Shown here in pieces: positions 43,779-51,505 of a stretch of 64,000 nucleotides of DNA. Below the pieces are notes generated by a model. The model made no database searches. It was not told the origin of the DNA and saw only the letters and a program-made list of their open reading frames with translations. Where the stretch lies: contig NZ_JANBBE010000003.1 of assembly GCF_024648825.1 (NCBI RefSeq), positions 186,001-250,000 of the forward strand. Direction: 5' to 3'. How positions within the stretch are numbered: position 1 is the stretch's first letter; each line of letters starts with the position of its first letter. This stretch comes from Lentzea californiensis (GTDB lineage Bacteria; Actinomycetota; Actinomycetes; Mycobacteriales; Pseudonocardiaceae). The position numbers and the translations under genes are program-made.

Positions 43779-43941
43779 AGTGGCGCGACTCGGAACGTTG
43801 GCGAGGTAATCCACGCTCAGCAGGGCACCTCGCGGTGCCGCCCCCACGCCCCCGTACATCCAGTACGAGGACGTGGGGGCGACACCACGATGCACCCGTC
43901 TGACCGCGAATTCCCCCGGCAACCTTCCGAGCCACACCACT
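43779..43941. repeat. Palindromic MITE-like element, long copy with inner hairpin
   Basis: A 163-bp element with 22-bp terminal inverted repeats matching at 18 of 22 positions (43779-43800 and 43920-43941). In reverse orientation it matches the copy at 26208-26310 at both ends and in the blocks GAATTCGCGGTCAGACGG and CCCTGCTGAGCGTGGAT. Between those blocks it has about 60 extra bases. These form their own imperfect inverted repeat, built on GCCCCCACG and CGTGGGGGC arms around a GTAC pair. It has no complete gene and lies just upstream of the DGPF gene. Confidence 0.85.
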
Positions 43942-43963
43942 AGTCGACAACGAGGAGAGAAAC

Positions 43964-44338
43964 ATGCGGTTCATGCTCATGCACCGAGTCCCGCTGGACG
44001 ACCCGGCCTCGTGGGAGCCAGGTCCTGAGCTCATCGAGCGGATGAACGCGTTCGCCGAGAAGCTGACGGCGGACGGCGTCATGCTCGGCGCCGAGGGAGT
44101 GCAGCAGGAGGGCGCGGTGGTGCGCAGGCGCGGTGCGGCGATCAAGTCGATCGACGGGCCGTTCGCCGAGGCCAAGGAGGTCGTCGGCGGGTTCCTGCTG
44201 ATCGGCGCGAAGGACCTCGCCGAGGCCACGGCCGTCGCGCAGGAGTACATCACCTGCTTCGCGGGCGTCGAGGAGATGTCGGTCGAGGTGCGGCGGGTCG
44301 CCGAGGCGGAGGACATCGAGCCTTACCTGGCCAAGTAG
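43964..44338 (+). CDS. YCII-related (DGPF) domain protein
   Basis: A 124-residue protein: MRFMLMHRVPLDDPASWEPG, with DGPFAEAKEVVGGFLLIGAK carrying the DGPF signature of the YCII-related family, and an ending EVRRVAEAEDIEPYLAK. Members adopt a dimeric ferredoxin-like fold and often sit beside ECF sigma factors, but none is adjacent here. AGGAGAGAAAC precedes ATG 43964. The 3' end overlaps the convergent cupin gene by 16 bp. Its promoter must lie in or next to the palindromic element. Confidence 0.92.
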   Translation: MRFMLMHRVPLDDPASWEPGPELIERMNAFAEKLTADGVMLGAEGVQQEGAVVRRRGAAIKSIDGPFAEAKEVVGGFLLIGAKDLAEATAVAQEYITCFAGVEEMSVEVRRVAEAEDIEPYLAK

Positions 44339-44853
44339 GCCAGTTCGACGACGAACCACTCGCCGTCGAGCCGGCACGGTCCCCCTGGGTGGAGCCGCAC
44401 GTCCTCATCGTCCAACGCGGCGAGAACGTGCGGCCCCTCCAGGTCCAGGGTCACGTCGGTGACCGTGCGCACGTCGACGTCGCCGGGCCGCACGTCCAAC
44501 GGCTCCGGCAGGTTCTCGCCGAGGTCCTTCAGCTCGACCAGCCGGTTGCGGTAGAAGGTCGTGCCGATGTTCGTGAGCCGGTGCACGGGCGACACGGGCC
44601 GGTAGACGAAACCGCCGCGGTGCTCGGAGATGAACCGCGGTTCGCTGCCGTCGAGCCAGTCCATCCGGCCTTCCGAGCCGTCGATGCTGAGCACGACGTA
44701 CGGGTTGTGGTGCAGGTGCCACGGGTGGGTCTCGCCCGGTTCGAGCGTCACCTCCCACACCCTGACCAGCGGATCGTCGTGCAGCACGCGACGGCCGACG
44801 TCGACGAGCACGATCTCCTCACCGGACGGCGAGATCACGACGTCACCCCGCAA
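44323..44853 (-). CDS. Cupin-fold protein
   Basis: A 176-residue protein. The cupin motif is HPWHLHHNPYVVLSIDGSEG, giving the metal-ligand histidines, and the second motif SPVHRLTNIGTTFYRNRLVE supplies the last His. Single-domain cupins of this size may be dioxygenases, isomerases or binding proteins. The start overlaps the end of the upstream FAD monooxygenase by 11 bp, so it is in the same operon. It may handle the product or substrate of that hydroxylase. Confidence 0.85.
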   Translation of the reverse strand: MRGDVVISPSGEEIVLVDVGRRVLHDDPLVRVWEVTLEPGETHPWHLHHNPYVVLSIDGSEGRMDWLDGSEPRFISEHRGGFVYRPVSPVHRLTNIGTTFYRNRLVELKDLGENLPEPLDVRPGDVDVRTVTDVTLDLEGPHVLAALDDEDVRLHPGGPCRLDGEWFVVELAYLAR

Positions 44854-46375
44854 GGCGCACCTCCTGCAGATAGCGCTCCTGGACCGACTGCCACGAAGCG
44901 GCGGTCCACGGTTCGACGTGGGCGATGTGCGCGTCCGGCCTCAGCAGGACCACGACGTCGCCGAAGCGTTCGCGCACCGTGTCGCCGGGATCGAAGTAGG
45001 CCCGCGAACGCAGGCCGGAGTCGTGCGGCGCGTCCCACCGGCTCACGACCACCTGCCGCAGACCGGCGGGCCCGTCCGCGGGGAGGAACGGCCGGCGGCG
45101 CGCGTCGGTGAGGTGCAGCGCGACGAACGAGTCACGGCACAGCTCGTGCAGGTGGACCGGGCCGCGCAGACCGAAGATCCGCAGGTCCGGGGCTCGGTCG
45201 CCGACCTGGAGCGGCCCGGTGCGCGTCATCGGCCAGTCCGCGCCCAGCCGCACGCCGAGCAACGTCCGCGTCATCGCGTCGCGCCACCCCGCGACCGAGT
45301 CCGAGCGCCGGTCCATCACGGCGCGCGCCGCCTCCGCCAGAGCGCCCGAACCGTGCACGGCCACCGGTTTCTGCTCGGCTTCGTACCCGTCCAGCAAAGC
45401 CTCCGAAGCCCACCCGCGCAGGACCCACGCCAGTCGCCACGGCAGGTTGGACGCGTCGAGCACGCCGGTGTTCAGGCCCAGCGCCCACATCGGCGTGATC
45501 AGGTGCGCCGCGTCGCCCAGCAGGAACGCCCGGCGGTCCCGCCACGACGTCGCGACGCGGTGGTGCACCGTGTAGACGTTGCTGCCCAGCACTTCCAGCG
45601 AGTCGACGTCACCGATGAAGTGCCGCGCCTTGTCCCGCAGCTCGTCCGGTGCCGGCTCGTCGCGGCCGGGCGCCAGCGGGAACACGAACCGCCAGCAGTG
45701 CGGCTGCCGCACGAGGACCATCCACTCCTCGCGGTCGCCGAAGTAGGCCAGGTACGGGTAGTCGCGCGGATGGGCGACGTCCAGGTCGCACACCAGGTCG
45801 ACCAGCACGTACCGCTGCTCGAGGGTGTGCCCGCCGACCTCGACGCCGAGCCGTTCCCGCACGGTCGACCGTCCGCCGTCGCAGCCCAGCACGTACGCGG
45901 CCGCGAACTCGACGAGCCCGTCCGGAGTGGACAGCCGCAGTGTCGCGCCGTCCTCGTGCTGTGCGAAGTCCACCAGCCGGTGTCCCATTCGCAACGTTCC
46001 GGGCGCGCGCTCTTCCAGGACGGCGGCGAGCACCGGCTCCAGTTCGTGCTGCGGAACGTTGACGACGAACGGGAACCGCGTCTCGCCGGCCAGCGCGGAG
46101 GTGAGCACGCTCCCGGTCGACGTCCCGGTCGCCCGGTCCACCTCGCCGATCTCGTCGAGCCGCAGCGATGCCTCCAGCACCGGCCCCAGCGCGTCGTACC
46201 GGTCCAGCACCTCCAGCGTGCGCGTCAGGATCGTGCCCGCCCTGGTCTCGGCCGACAGTGCGGCCCCGGACTCGAAGACGACGACCGGGACGCCGTGCGC
46301 GACCAGGCCGAGCGCGGTGATCAGCCCGATCGGACCCGCGCCGATCACGGCCACCGGACTATCGGACGTGGTCAT
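44843..46375 (-). CDS. FAD-dependent aromatic hydroxylase (PheA/TfdB class)
   Basis: A 510-residue flavoprotein monooxygenase from ATG 46373-46375, preceded by GGGGAGGA. GxGxxG is AVIGAGPIGLITALGLVAHG; the DG motif is YVLGCDGGRSTVRERLGV; the GD motif is RAFLLGDAAHLITPMWALGLNTG. The C-terminal 120 residues form the thioredoxin-like extension usual in the PheA/TfdB/MhpA class (FLPADGPAGLRQVVVSR to VVVLLRPDAHIAH). It hydroxylates an aromatic ring with NAD(P)H and oxygen. It is paired with a cupin and divergent from an NMT1/SsuA-type importer, hinting at uptake and catabolism of one aromatic compound. Confidence 0.92.
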   Translation of the reverse strand: MTTSDSPVAVIGAGPIGLITALGLVAHGVPVVVFESGAALSAETRAGTILTRTLEVLDRYDALGPVLEASLRLDEIGEVDRATGTSTGSVLTSALAGETRFPFVVNVPQHELEPVLAAVLEERAPGTLRMGHRLVDFAQHEDGATLRLSTPDGLVEFAAAYVLGCDGGRSTVRERLGVEVGGHTLEQRYVLVDLVCDLDVAHPRDYPYLAYFGDREEWMVLVRQPHCWRFVFPLAPGRDEPAPDELRDKARHFIGDVDSLEVLGSNVYTVHHRVATSWRDRRAFLLGDAAHLITPMWALGLNTGVLDASNLPWRLAWVLRGWASEALLDGYEAEQKPVAVHGSGALAEAARAVMDRRSDSVAGWRDAMTRTLLGVRLGADWPMTRTGPLQVGDRAPDLRIFGLRGPVHLHELCRDSFVALHLTDARRRPFLPADGPAGLRQVVVSRWDAPHDSGLRSRAYFDPGDTVRERFGDVVVLLRPDAHIAHVEPWTAASWQSVQERYLQEVRLAG

Positions 46376-46429
46376 CTGTCCTCCCCGGCCTCTATGTTCG
46401 ACCATGAGGGTGCCTTCGGGGGAGGGAAC

Positions 46430-47419
46430 ATGAGGAAAGCGTTTTCAGCGCTGTTCGCCGTTCTGCTGGCCGTCACGGCCTGTGCGGCGCCTGCCGGGCA
46501 GAAAGCTCTGCAGAAGGTCAGCTACCTGACGTCGTTCGGCACGTTCGGGCGTGACGCGTACGTGTACGTGGCGAAGGAGAAGGGGTACTTCGACCAGGCG
46601 GGCCTCGACGTCACGATCACGCCGGGCACCGGCAGCGTCGACGTCCTGAAGCTGGTCGCGGCTGGTCGCGCCGACTTCGGTGTCGCCGACTTCACCGCCA
46701 CAGCGATCACCACGGCCAAGGAGAAGCTGCCGGTCACCGTGATGGCGGCGATCCAGCAGCGGTCGCTGGCGGCGATCGTCGCGCTGGAGGGCAATGGCAT
46801 CTCGAAGCCCGCCGACCTGGCCGGGAAGAAGATCGGTGACCAGCCGGGGTCGACGAACCAGGTGATGTTCCCGGTCTACGCGAAGGCGGCGGGCATCGAT
46901 CCGGCGAAGGTCCAGTTCGTGCCGTCCGCCCCGCCCGCGTTGCCGCAGCTGCTGGCGGCGGGGCAGGTCGACGGGATCGGCCAGTTCGTGGTCGGCAAGC
47001 CGTTGATCGAGGCCGCGGCCAAGGGCAGGAAGGCGGTGGTGTTGCCGTACGGCGACCTGGTTCCCGACCTCTACGGCAACGCGCTCGTGGCGTCCAAGGA
47101 CGTCGTGCAGAACAAGCCCGAGCTGGCGCGCACGTTCATGGGTGCGCTGCTCAAGGGCCTGGAGTACTCGATCGAGCACCCGGACGAGGTCGGTCCGATT
47201 CTCAAGGAGTACCAGCCGATCCAGGACGCGGACGTGGCCAGTGCCGAGGTCGGGCTGATGGCGCCGTACGTCAAGCCGCCGGACTACAGCGGCAGGGTGG
47301 GCGGGGTGACCGGCGCGCGGGTCGCGAAGATCATCGGTACGCTCGTCGAGGCCGGTGCGATCCCGGAAGGATCCTTGAAGCCCGACGACCTCGTGTCCTT
47401 CGGGATCTCGCCCAAGTGA
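46430..47419 (+). CDS. ABC transporter substrate-binding lipoprotein (NMT1/SsuA type)
   Basis: A 329-residue lipoprotein with signal and Cys (LLAVTACAAP, Cys18). Family pattern: SYLTSFGTFGRDAYVYVAKE, GYFDQAGLDVTI, VLKLVAAGRADFGVADFTA, KPADLAGKKIGDQPGSTNQV. This is the NMT1/THI5/SsuA-like periplasmic fold for thiamine precursors, alkanesulfonates, taurine or aromatic acids. GGGGGAGGG precedes the ATG. The ATPase starts in its stop codon. The ligand is unknown; the divergent aromatic hydroxylase suggests an aromatic acid or sulfonate. Confidence 0.9.
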   Translation: MRKAFSALFAVLLAVTACAAPAGQKALQKVSYLTSFGTFGRDAYVYVAKEKGYFDQAGLDVTITPGTGSVDVLKLVAAGRADFGVADFTATAITTAKEKLPVTVMAAIQQRSLAAIVALEGNGISKPADLAGKKIGDQPGSTNQVMFPVYAKAAGIDPAKVQFVPSAPPALPQLLAAGQVDGIGQFVVGKPLIEAAAKGRKAVVLPYGDLVPDLYGNALVASKDVVQNKPELARTFMGALLKGLEYSIEHPDEVGPILKEYQPIQDADVASAEVGLMAPYVKPPDYSGRVGGVTGARVAKIIGTLVEAGAIPEGSLKPDDLVSFGISPK

Positions 47420-48138
47420 TCACGATCAGCGGAGTCTCGCACTCCTTCGGCGGCGTGCACGCGCTCGACGGCATCGACCTGGAGGTGGGCGAGCACGAGT
47501 TCGTCGCGGTGATCGGGCGGTCGGGCTGCGGCAAGTCGACGTTGCTGCGGCTCGTCGCCGGGCTGCTCAGCCCGTCCGCGGGCGAGATCCTGGTGGCCGG
47601 TTCGCCGGTCACCAGGCCGCGCGGGGACGTGTCGGTCATGTTCCAGCGACCGGCGTTGCTGCCGTGGCGGACGGTGCTGGCCAACGTCCTGCTGCCGGCC
47701 GAGGTCCTCGGTCTGGGCGACCAGCGGGACCGCGCGCACGAGCTGCTGGAGCTGGCCGGGCTCGGCGGGTTCGAGAAACGGCTGCCGCACGAGCTGTCCG
47801 GTGGCATGCAGCAGCGGGTGTCGCTGTGCCGGTCGCTGATCCAGAGCCCGCGGGTGATGCTGGTGGACGAGCCGTTCTCCGCGCTGGACGCGATCACCCG
47901 CACCGAGCTCTCCGAAGAGCTGCAACGGGTTCAGCTCGCCCGGCCGCGCGCCGTCGTGTTCGTGACGCACTCGATCGACGAGGCCGTGCTGCTCGCCGAC
48001 CGGATCGTGGTGCTCAGCCCGCGGCCCGGCCGGATCCACCGGGTCGTCGAGGTCGATCTGCCTCGTCCGCGCGCGCTCGGCCAGGTCGAGCTGGACGAGG
48101 TGAGCCGCGAGCTGCGCGGGCTCCTGGCGACCGCATGA
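47416..48138 (+). CDS. ABC transporter ATP-binding protein (SsuB/TauB type)
   Basis: A 240-residue ATPase from GTG 47416, overlapping the binding-protein stop. Walker A GRSGCGKST, signature LSGGMQQR, Walker B RVMLVDEPFSALD and switch FVTHSIDEAV are all intact. The Q-loop is MFQRPALLPWRT, usual in nitrate/sulfonate/taurine importers. It energises the permease that starts in its own stop codon. Confidence 0.93.
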   Translation: MITISGVSHSFGGVHALDGIDLEVGEHEFVAVIGRSGCGKSTLLRLVAGLLSPSAGEILVAGSPVTRPRGDVSVMFQRPALLPWRTVLANVLLPAEVLGLGDQRDRAHELLELAGLGGFEKRLPHELSGGMQQRVSLCRSLIQSPRVMLVDEPFSALDAITRTELSEELQRVQLARPRAVVFVTHSIDEAVLLADRIVVLSPRPGRIHRVVEVDLPRPRALGQVELDEVSRELRGLLATA

Positions 48139-48884
48139 GGGCCGCGCTGCCGGTGCTGGGACTGCTGGCGATCATCGGGCTGTGGTGGCTCGCGACGATC
48201 GTGTTCGGGATCGAGCCGCTGCTCGTTCCGTCACCGGCCGACGTCGTCGTGTCGTTCCTGGAGCTGCCCGGCTACCTGCTGGAGCAGACGCTGATCACGT
48301 TGTGGGAGGCCGTGTCCGGCTTCGCACTGTCCATTGTGATCGGTGTGCCGCTCGCGTTGCTGATCGTCGGGTCGAGCGTGCTGGAGCGGATGTTCTACCC
48401 GCTGCTGGTCGCGCTCAACGCCGTGCCGAAGGTCGCCATCGCGCCGATCGTGGTGGTGTGGTTCGGATTCGGCATCTCGTCGAAGGTGCTGATGGTGGTG
48501 CTCGTGTGCATCTTCCCGATCGTCATCTCGACCGCGTCCGGCATGAAGTCGACTCCCGGTGAACTCGTCGAGCTGTTCCGGTCGCTCGACGCGACGCGCA
48601 CGCACGAGTTCTTCAAGCTGCGCCTGTGGCACGCGTTGCCGCAGATCTTCGTCGGCCTGAAGGTCTCGATCACTTTGGCGGTCATCGGGGCGGTGATCGG
48701 TGAGTTCGTGGGCGCCGATGCCGGACTGGGCTACGTGATCACCGTGTCCGGCGGCAGTGCCGACACCTCACTGGCGTTCGCGGCGATGGCGTTGCTCGCG
48801 GTCATCAGTGTGGCTCTGTTCTACCTGTTGACCTGGGCCGAGCGAAAGCTCGTGCCCTGGTCGGAGGAACACCGGGTGCTCTAG
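48135..48884 (+). CDS. ABC transporter permease (SsuC/TauC type)
   Basis: A 249-residue permease with six helices: LPVLGLLAIIGLWWLATIVF at the start, the EAA-type loop ELVELFRSLDATRTHEFFKL and RLWHALPQIFVGLKVSITLA, then VIGEFVGADAGLGYVI. This layout is that of BPD-type permeases for sulfonate, taurine or nitrate. The ATG (48135) overlaps the ATPase stop. Its TAG shares one CTAG (48881-48884) with the convergent TetR gene. Confidence 0.92.
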   Translation: MRAALPVLGLLAIIGLWWLATIVFGIEPLLVPSPADVVVSFLELPGYLLEQTLITLWEAVSGFALSIVIGVPLALLIVGSSVLERMFYPLLVALNAVPKVAIAPIVVVWFGFGISSKVLMVVLVCIFPIVISTASGMKSTPGELVELFRSLDATRTHEFFKLRLWHALPQIFVGLKVSITLAVIGAVIGEFVGADAGLGYVITVSGGSADTSLAFAAMALLAVISVALFYLLTWAERKLVPWSEEHRVL

Positions 48885-49534
48885 CGGGCCAGGCGGTCCA
48901 GGAGCTCACCGAGCAGCGCGCGTTCTCCTGGAGTGAGGTCGCCGGGATCGTCGGCGACCAGCGCGCGGAGCGTGAGCGCGGTGCTGGCCCGGTCGGTCGG
49001 AGACTCGGTGGCGGTGCGCAGCACCCCCGCCAGCGCGGCCTCGCGGACGCGTTCGGACAGCGCGAAGTCCGGCTCCGGCCGGCTGATCAGGGTCAGTGTG
49101 ACGCCGACGTTCGCGGCGAGCACCTGCTCGGCCGCGTCGTCCGCGGGGACCTTCAGCAGCCCTCGGGTGGCGGCCTCGGTGAACCGTTCGCGTAGTGCGG
49201 CGTGCGCGGGAGCGGTGACGGCACAAGGTTTTCCGGGCTCGGCGCGGCCGTAGAGCAGCCCGTAGAACGACGGGTGCTCCAGCCCGAACCGCACGTGCCG
49301 GTCCCAGCCCTCGCGCAGGTCGCCGAGCGGGTCGCCGGAGCTCTCGACCGCGGTGTACTGGGTGAAGCCGTGGTTCAGCACGGCGTCGATCAGGCCCTGC
49401 TTGCTGCCGAAGTGGTGGTACAGCGTCGGTGCCTGCACCCCGGCGCGTTCGCACACCGCCCTCGTGGACACCGTGCCGCCGCCGTCGAGCATTTCCGCCG
49501 CGGCGAGCAGGAGCCGATCCCGTGCGTTCTGCAT
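48881..49534 (-). CDS. TetR family regulator of the divergent SDR gene
   Basis: A 217-residue regulator with HTH TVSTRAVCERAGVQAPTLYH then HFGSKQGLIDAVLNHGF. The C-terminal domain has WDRHVRFGLEHPSFYGLLYG, a pattern of TetR_C_33-type regulators. It starts at ATG 49532-49534 right beside a large dyad, and faces the SDR gene at 49594. Repression of that gene and of itself is likely. Confidence 0.9.
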   Translation of the reverse strand: MQNARDRLLLAAAEMLDGGGTVSTRAVCERAGVQAPTLYHHFGSKQGLIDAVLNHGFTQYTAVESSGDPLGDLREGWDRHVRFGLEHPSFYGLLYGRAEPGKPCAVTAPAHAALRERFTEAATRGLLKVPADDAAEQVLAANVGVTLTLISRPEPDFALSERVREAALAGVLRTATESPTDRASTALTLRALVADDPGDLTPGERALLGELLDRLAR

Positions 49535-49536
49535 GG

Positions 49537-49580
49537 TCGCTATAGTAGCTTATGTAGCGCTACAGTCGTCTCTATAGCGA
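49537..49580. promoter_or_regulatory. Concentric 44-bp dyad operator between TetR and SDR genes
   Basis: A central perfect palindrome TGTAGCGCTACA (49553-49564) and outer arms TCGCTATAG (49537-49545) and CTATAGCGA (49572-49580) share the same centre (between 49558 and 49559). The outer arms are 7 bp from the inner palindrome on each side. It spans nearly the whole gap between the divergent starts and fits two or more TetR dimers. Confidence 0.85.
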
Positions 49581-49593
49581 TAGGAGAAGTGCG

Positions 49594-50424
49594 ATGAGGA
49601 CCTGGTTCATCACCGGAGGGACGCCCGGAGGGTTCGGCCTGACCTACGCCGAGGCGGCGCTGGAGCAGGGCGATCAAGTGGTGCTGACCGTGCGCCGGCC
49701 CGCTGAGCTGCGGGAATGGGCTGCTGCCCACGGGGACCGCGTGCTGGTTCTCGAGCTCGACGTCACCGACGCCGAGCAGGTGCGCGCGGCGGTGAAGGCG
49801 GCGGAGGAGCGGTTCGGCGGGATCGACGTGCTCGTCAACAACGCGGGCCGCGGCTGGTACGGCTCGGTGGAGGGCTCACGAGACGAGACGGTCCGTCTCA
49901 CGTTCGACCTGAACCTGTTCGCCGTGGTCGAGGTGGTGCGCGCCGTCCTGCCGGGAATGCGGGCGCGGGGCAGCGGCTGGATCGTCAACATGTCGTCGCT
50001 GGCCGGGCTGGTCGGCATCCAGGGCTTCGGCTACTACTCGGCGGCGAAGTTCGCGCTCGAAGGGCTGTCGGAGACGCTGCGCCAGGAGGTCGAGCCGTTC
50101 GGCGTGCGCGTGCTCGTCGTGGAGCCGGGATCGTTCCGCACCAAGGCCTACGCGGGTTTTCAGGACGAGCCGGTGCGCGAGACCGTGGACGCGTACCTGC
50201 CGCTGGTCGAGGGCATTCGCGCGACGTTCGCGGACCAGGACGGCAAGCAGCCGGGCGATCCCGAACGGGGTGTGCGCGCCGTGCTCAGTGCGATGAACGC
50301 ACCTGTTCCACCGCACCGGATCGTGCTCGGCGGCGCCGCGTACGACGCCGCCGTTGCGATGCACGAGAGTGCGCTGGTCGAGCTGCGCGAGAACGAGAAG
50401 CTCTCGCGTGGTGCGGACTTCTAG
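49594..50424 (+). CDS. Classical short-chain dehydrogenase/reductase
   Basis: A 276-residue classical SDR. Cofactor motif TGGTPGGFG is unusual in holding Pro-Gly instead of the common Ser/Gly; NNAG follows, then NMSSLAGLVG with the catalytic Ser and YYSAAKFALEG with Tyr and Lys. Length and the C-terminal extension match the retinol-dehydrogenase-like actinobacterial group with unknown substrates. TAGGAGAAG precedes ATG 49594. Controlled by the divergent TetR. Its stop shares CTAG (50421-50424) with the next, convergent gene. Confidence 0.9.
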   Translation: MRTWFITGGTPGGFGLTYAEAALEQGDQVVLTVRRPAELREWAAAHGDRVLVLELDVTDAEQVRAAVKAAEERFGGIDVLVNNAGRGWYGSVEGSRDETVRLTFDLNLFAVVEVVRAVLPGMRARGSGWIVNMSSLAGLVGIQGFGYYSAAKFALEGLSETLRQEVEPFGVRVLVVEPGSFRTKAYAGFQDEPVRETVDAYLPLVEGIRATFADQDGKQPGDPERGVRAVLSAMNAPVPPHRIVLGGAAYDAAVAMHESALVELRENEKLSRGADF

Positions 50425-51083
50425 GCGCCGCCCGCCGCCAGGCGCATCAGGTCGGAGTCGAGGTCGATCGTCAGCTCCGTGCCGCCCGCGCTGCCGTACT
50501 CGTGCTGGTAGCTGCCCCACGACTCGTCGCGCACGGTCTTCTCGAAGCCCGAGGTCATGAGCGCCACCAGTTCGAGGGCCGCGCGGTCGATGCGCTTGTT
50601 GAGCCCGTTGTCCTGCCAGTCCTCGGTCGACGCGAACAACGCCGTCGGCACCACGACCGTGCGCAGGTAGGCGAACAGCCCGCGCATCTGGTCGTCGACC
50701 ACGAGCGCGTGCCGGGCGGTACCGGCGGTCGCGGCGAGCACGGCGGGCTTCGCGATCAGCAGGTCGTTGTCGAGGATCTGGAAGAAGGACGTGAACAGCC
50801 CGCTCGCGCCTGCCTTGTAGACGGGGGTGCTCGCGACGATGCCGTCGGCGTGCCGCAGGGTCGCGATGGCTTTCTGCAGCTTCGGCCCGATGTGGTTGGA
50901 CACCAGGGCGTTCGCGATCTCGGTGGCGAGCTCGCGCAGTTCGATCACCGTCGTGCCGACGGTCTGCGCCCGCTTGCCGGCGAGGGTGGTGACCCGTCCG
51001 GCGACGCGGTCGGCGAGCAGGCGGGTGGACGACGGGTCGCTCGTGCCGGCGGACACCACCACCAGCTGGAAGTTCTGGCCCAT
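50421..51083 (-). CDS. NADPH-dependent FMN reductase (CE1759/LLM-partner type)
   Basis: A 220-residue flavodoxin-fold reductase: QLVVVSAGTSDPSSTRLLAD, ADGIVASTPVYKAGASGLFT, SFFQILDNDLLIAKPAVLAA. This matches the FMN reductases encoded with luciferase-like monooxygenases. It supplies reduced flavin to such enzymes. Its ATG overlaps the MarR stop (TAATG), and the LLM oxidoreductase is first in the same operon, giving a complete two-component monooxygenase with its own regulator. Confidence 0.92.
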   Translation of the reverse strand: MGQNFQLVVVSAGTSDPSSTRLLADRVAGRVTTLAGKRAQTVGTTVIELRELATEIANALVSNHIGPKLQKAIATLRHADGIVASTPVYKAGASGLFTSFFQILDNDLLIAKPAVLAATAGTARHALVVDDQMRGLFAYLRTVVVPTALFASTEDWQDNGLNKRIDRAALELVALMTSGFEKTVRDESWGSYQHEYGSAGGTELTIDLDSDLMRLAAGGA

Positions 51084-51505
51084 TACTCCTCGCTCTGGCT
51101 GAGCTTGCCGGTGATCGCGGCGAGCTGGTCGAGTTCTTCGGGCGTCAGCACGCTCAGTGCGCGCGTGACGCTGCGTGCGTGCGGGAGGCCGATGGCCCGC
51201 TGGGTCTCGCGGCCCGCGGGGGTGAGCGACAGGCGCACACCCCTGCGGTCACCGGGATCGGGGCGGCGGTCGAGGTAGCCCCGTTCGACCAGGCGGTCGA
51301 CCATGCGGGACAGGGCGGGCTGGCTCAGCAGCACGTGGCGGTTCAGCTCACTCATCCTGAGTGGACTGTCGCATTTGGACAGCTGGTACAGCACGTCGTA
51401 CTCCCGCATGGTCAGCTCGCCCCAGACGTCCTCCGCGTTGAACTGCTTCGTCAGCGCGGCGTACGCCTTCATCAGGGACTCCCAGGCCTCGTTGGCACGG
51501 GTCAC
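51083..51505 (-). CDS. MarR family regulator of the LLM operon
   Basis: A 140-residue MarR regulator from GTG 51503-51505, overlapping the LLM stop (GTGA). The winged helix is RMSELNRHVLLSQPALSRMV then DRLVERGYLDRRPDPGDRRG, with the recognition helix and wing of the family. It lies between the two enzyme genes it probably controls. A single Cys (QLSKCDSP) precedes the HTH; whether it senses oxidants is unknown. Confidence 0.92.
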   Translation of the reverse strand: MTRANEAWESLMKAYAALTKQFNAEDVWGELTMREYDVLYQLSKCDSPLRMSELNRHVLLSQPALSRMVDRLVERGYLDRRPDPGDRRGVRLSLTPAGRETQRAIGLPHARSVTRALSVLTPEELDQLAAITGKLSQSEE

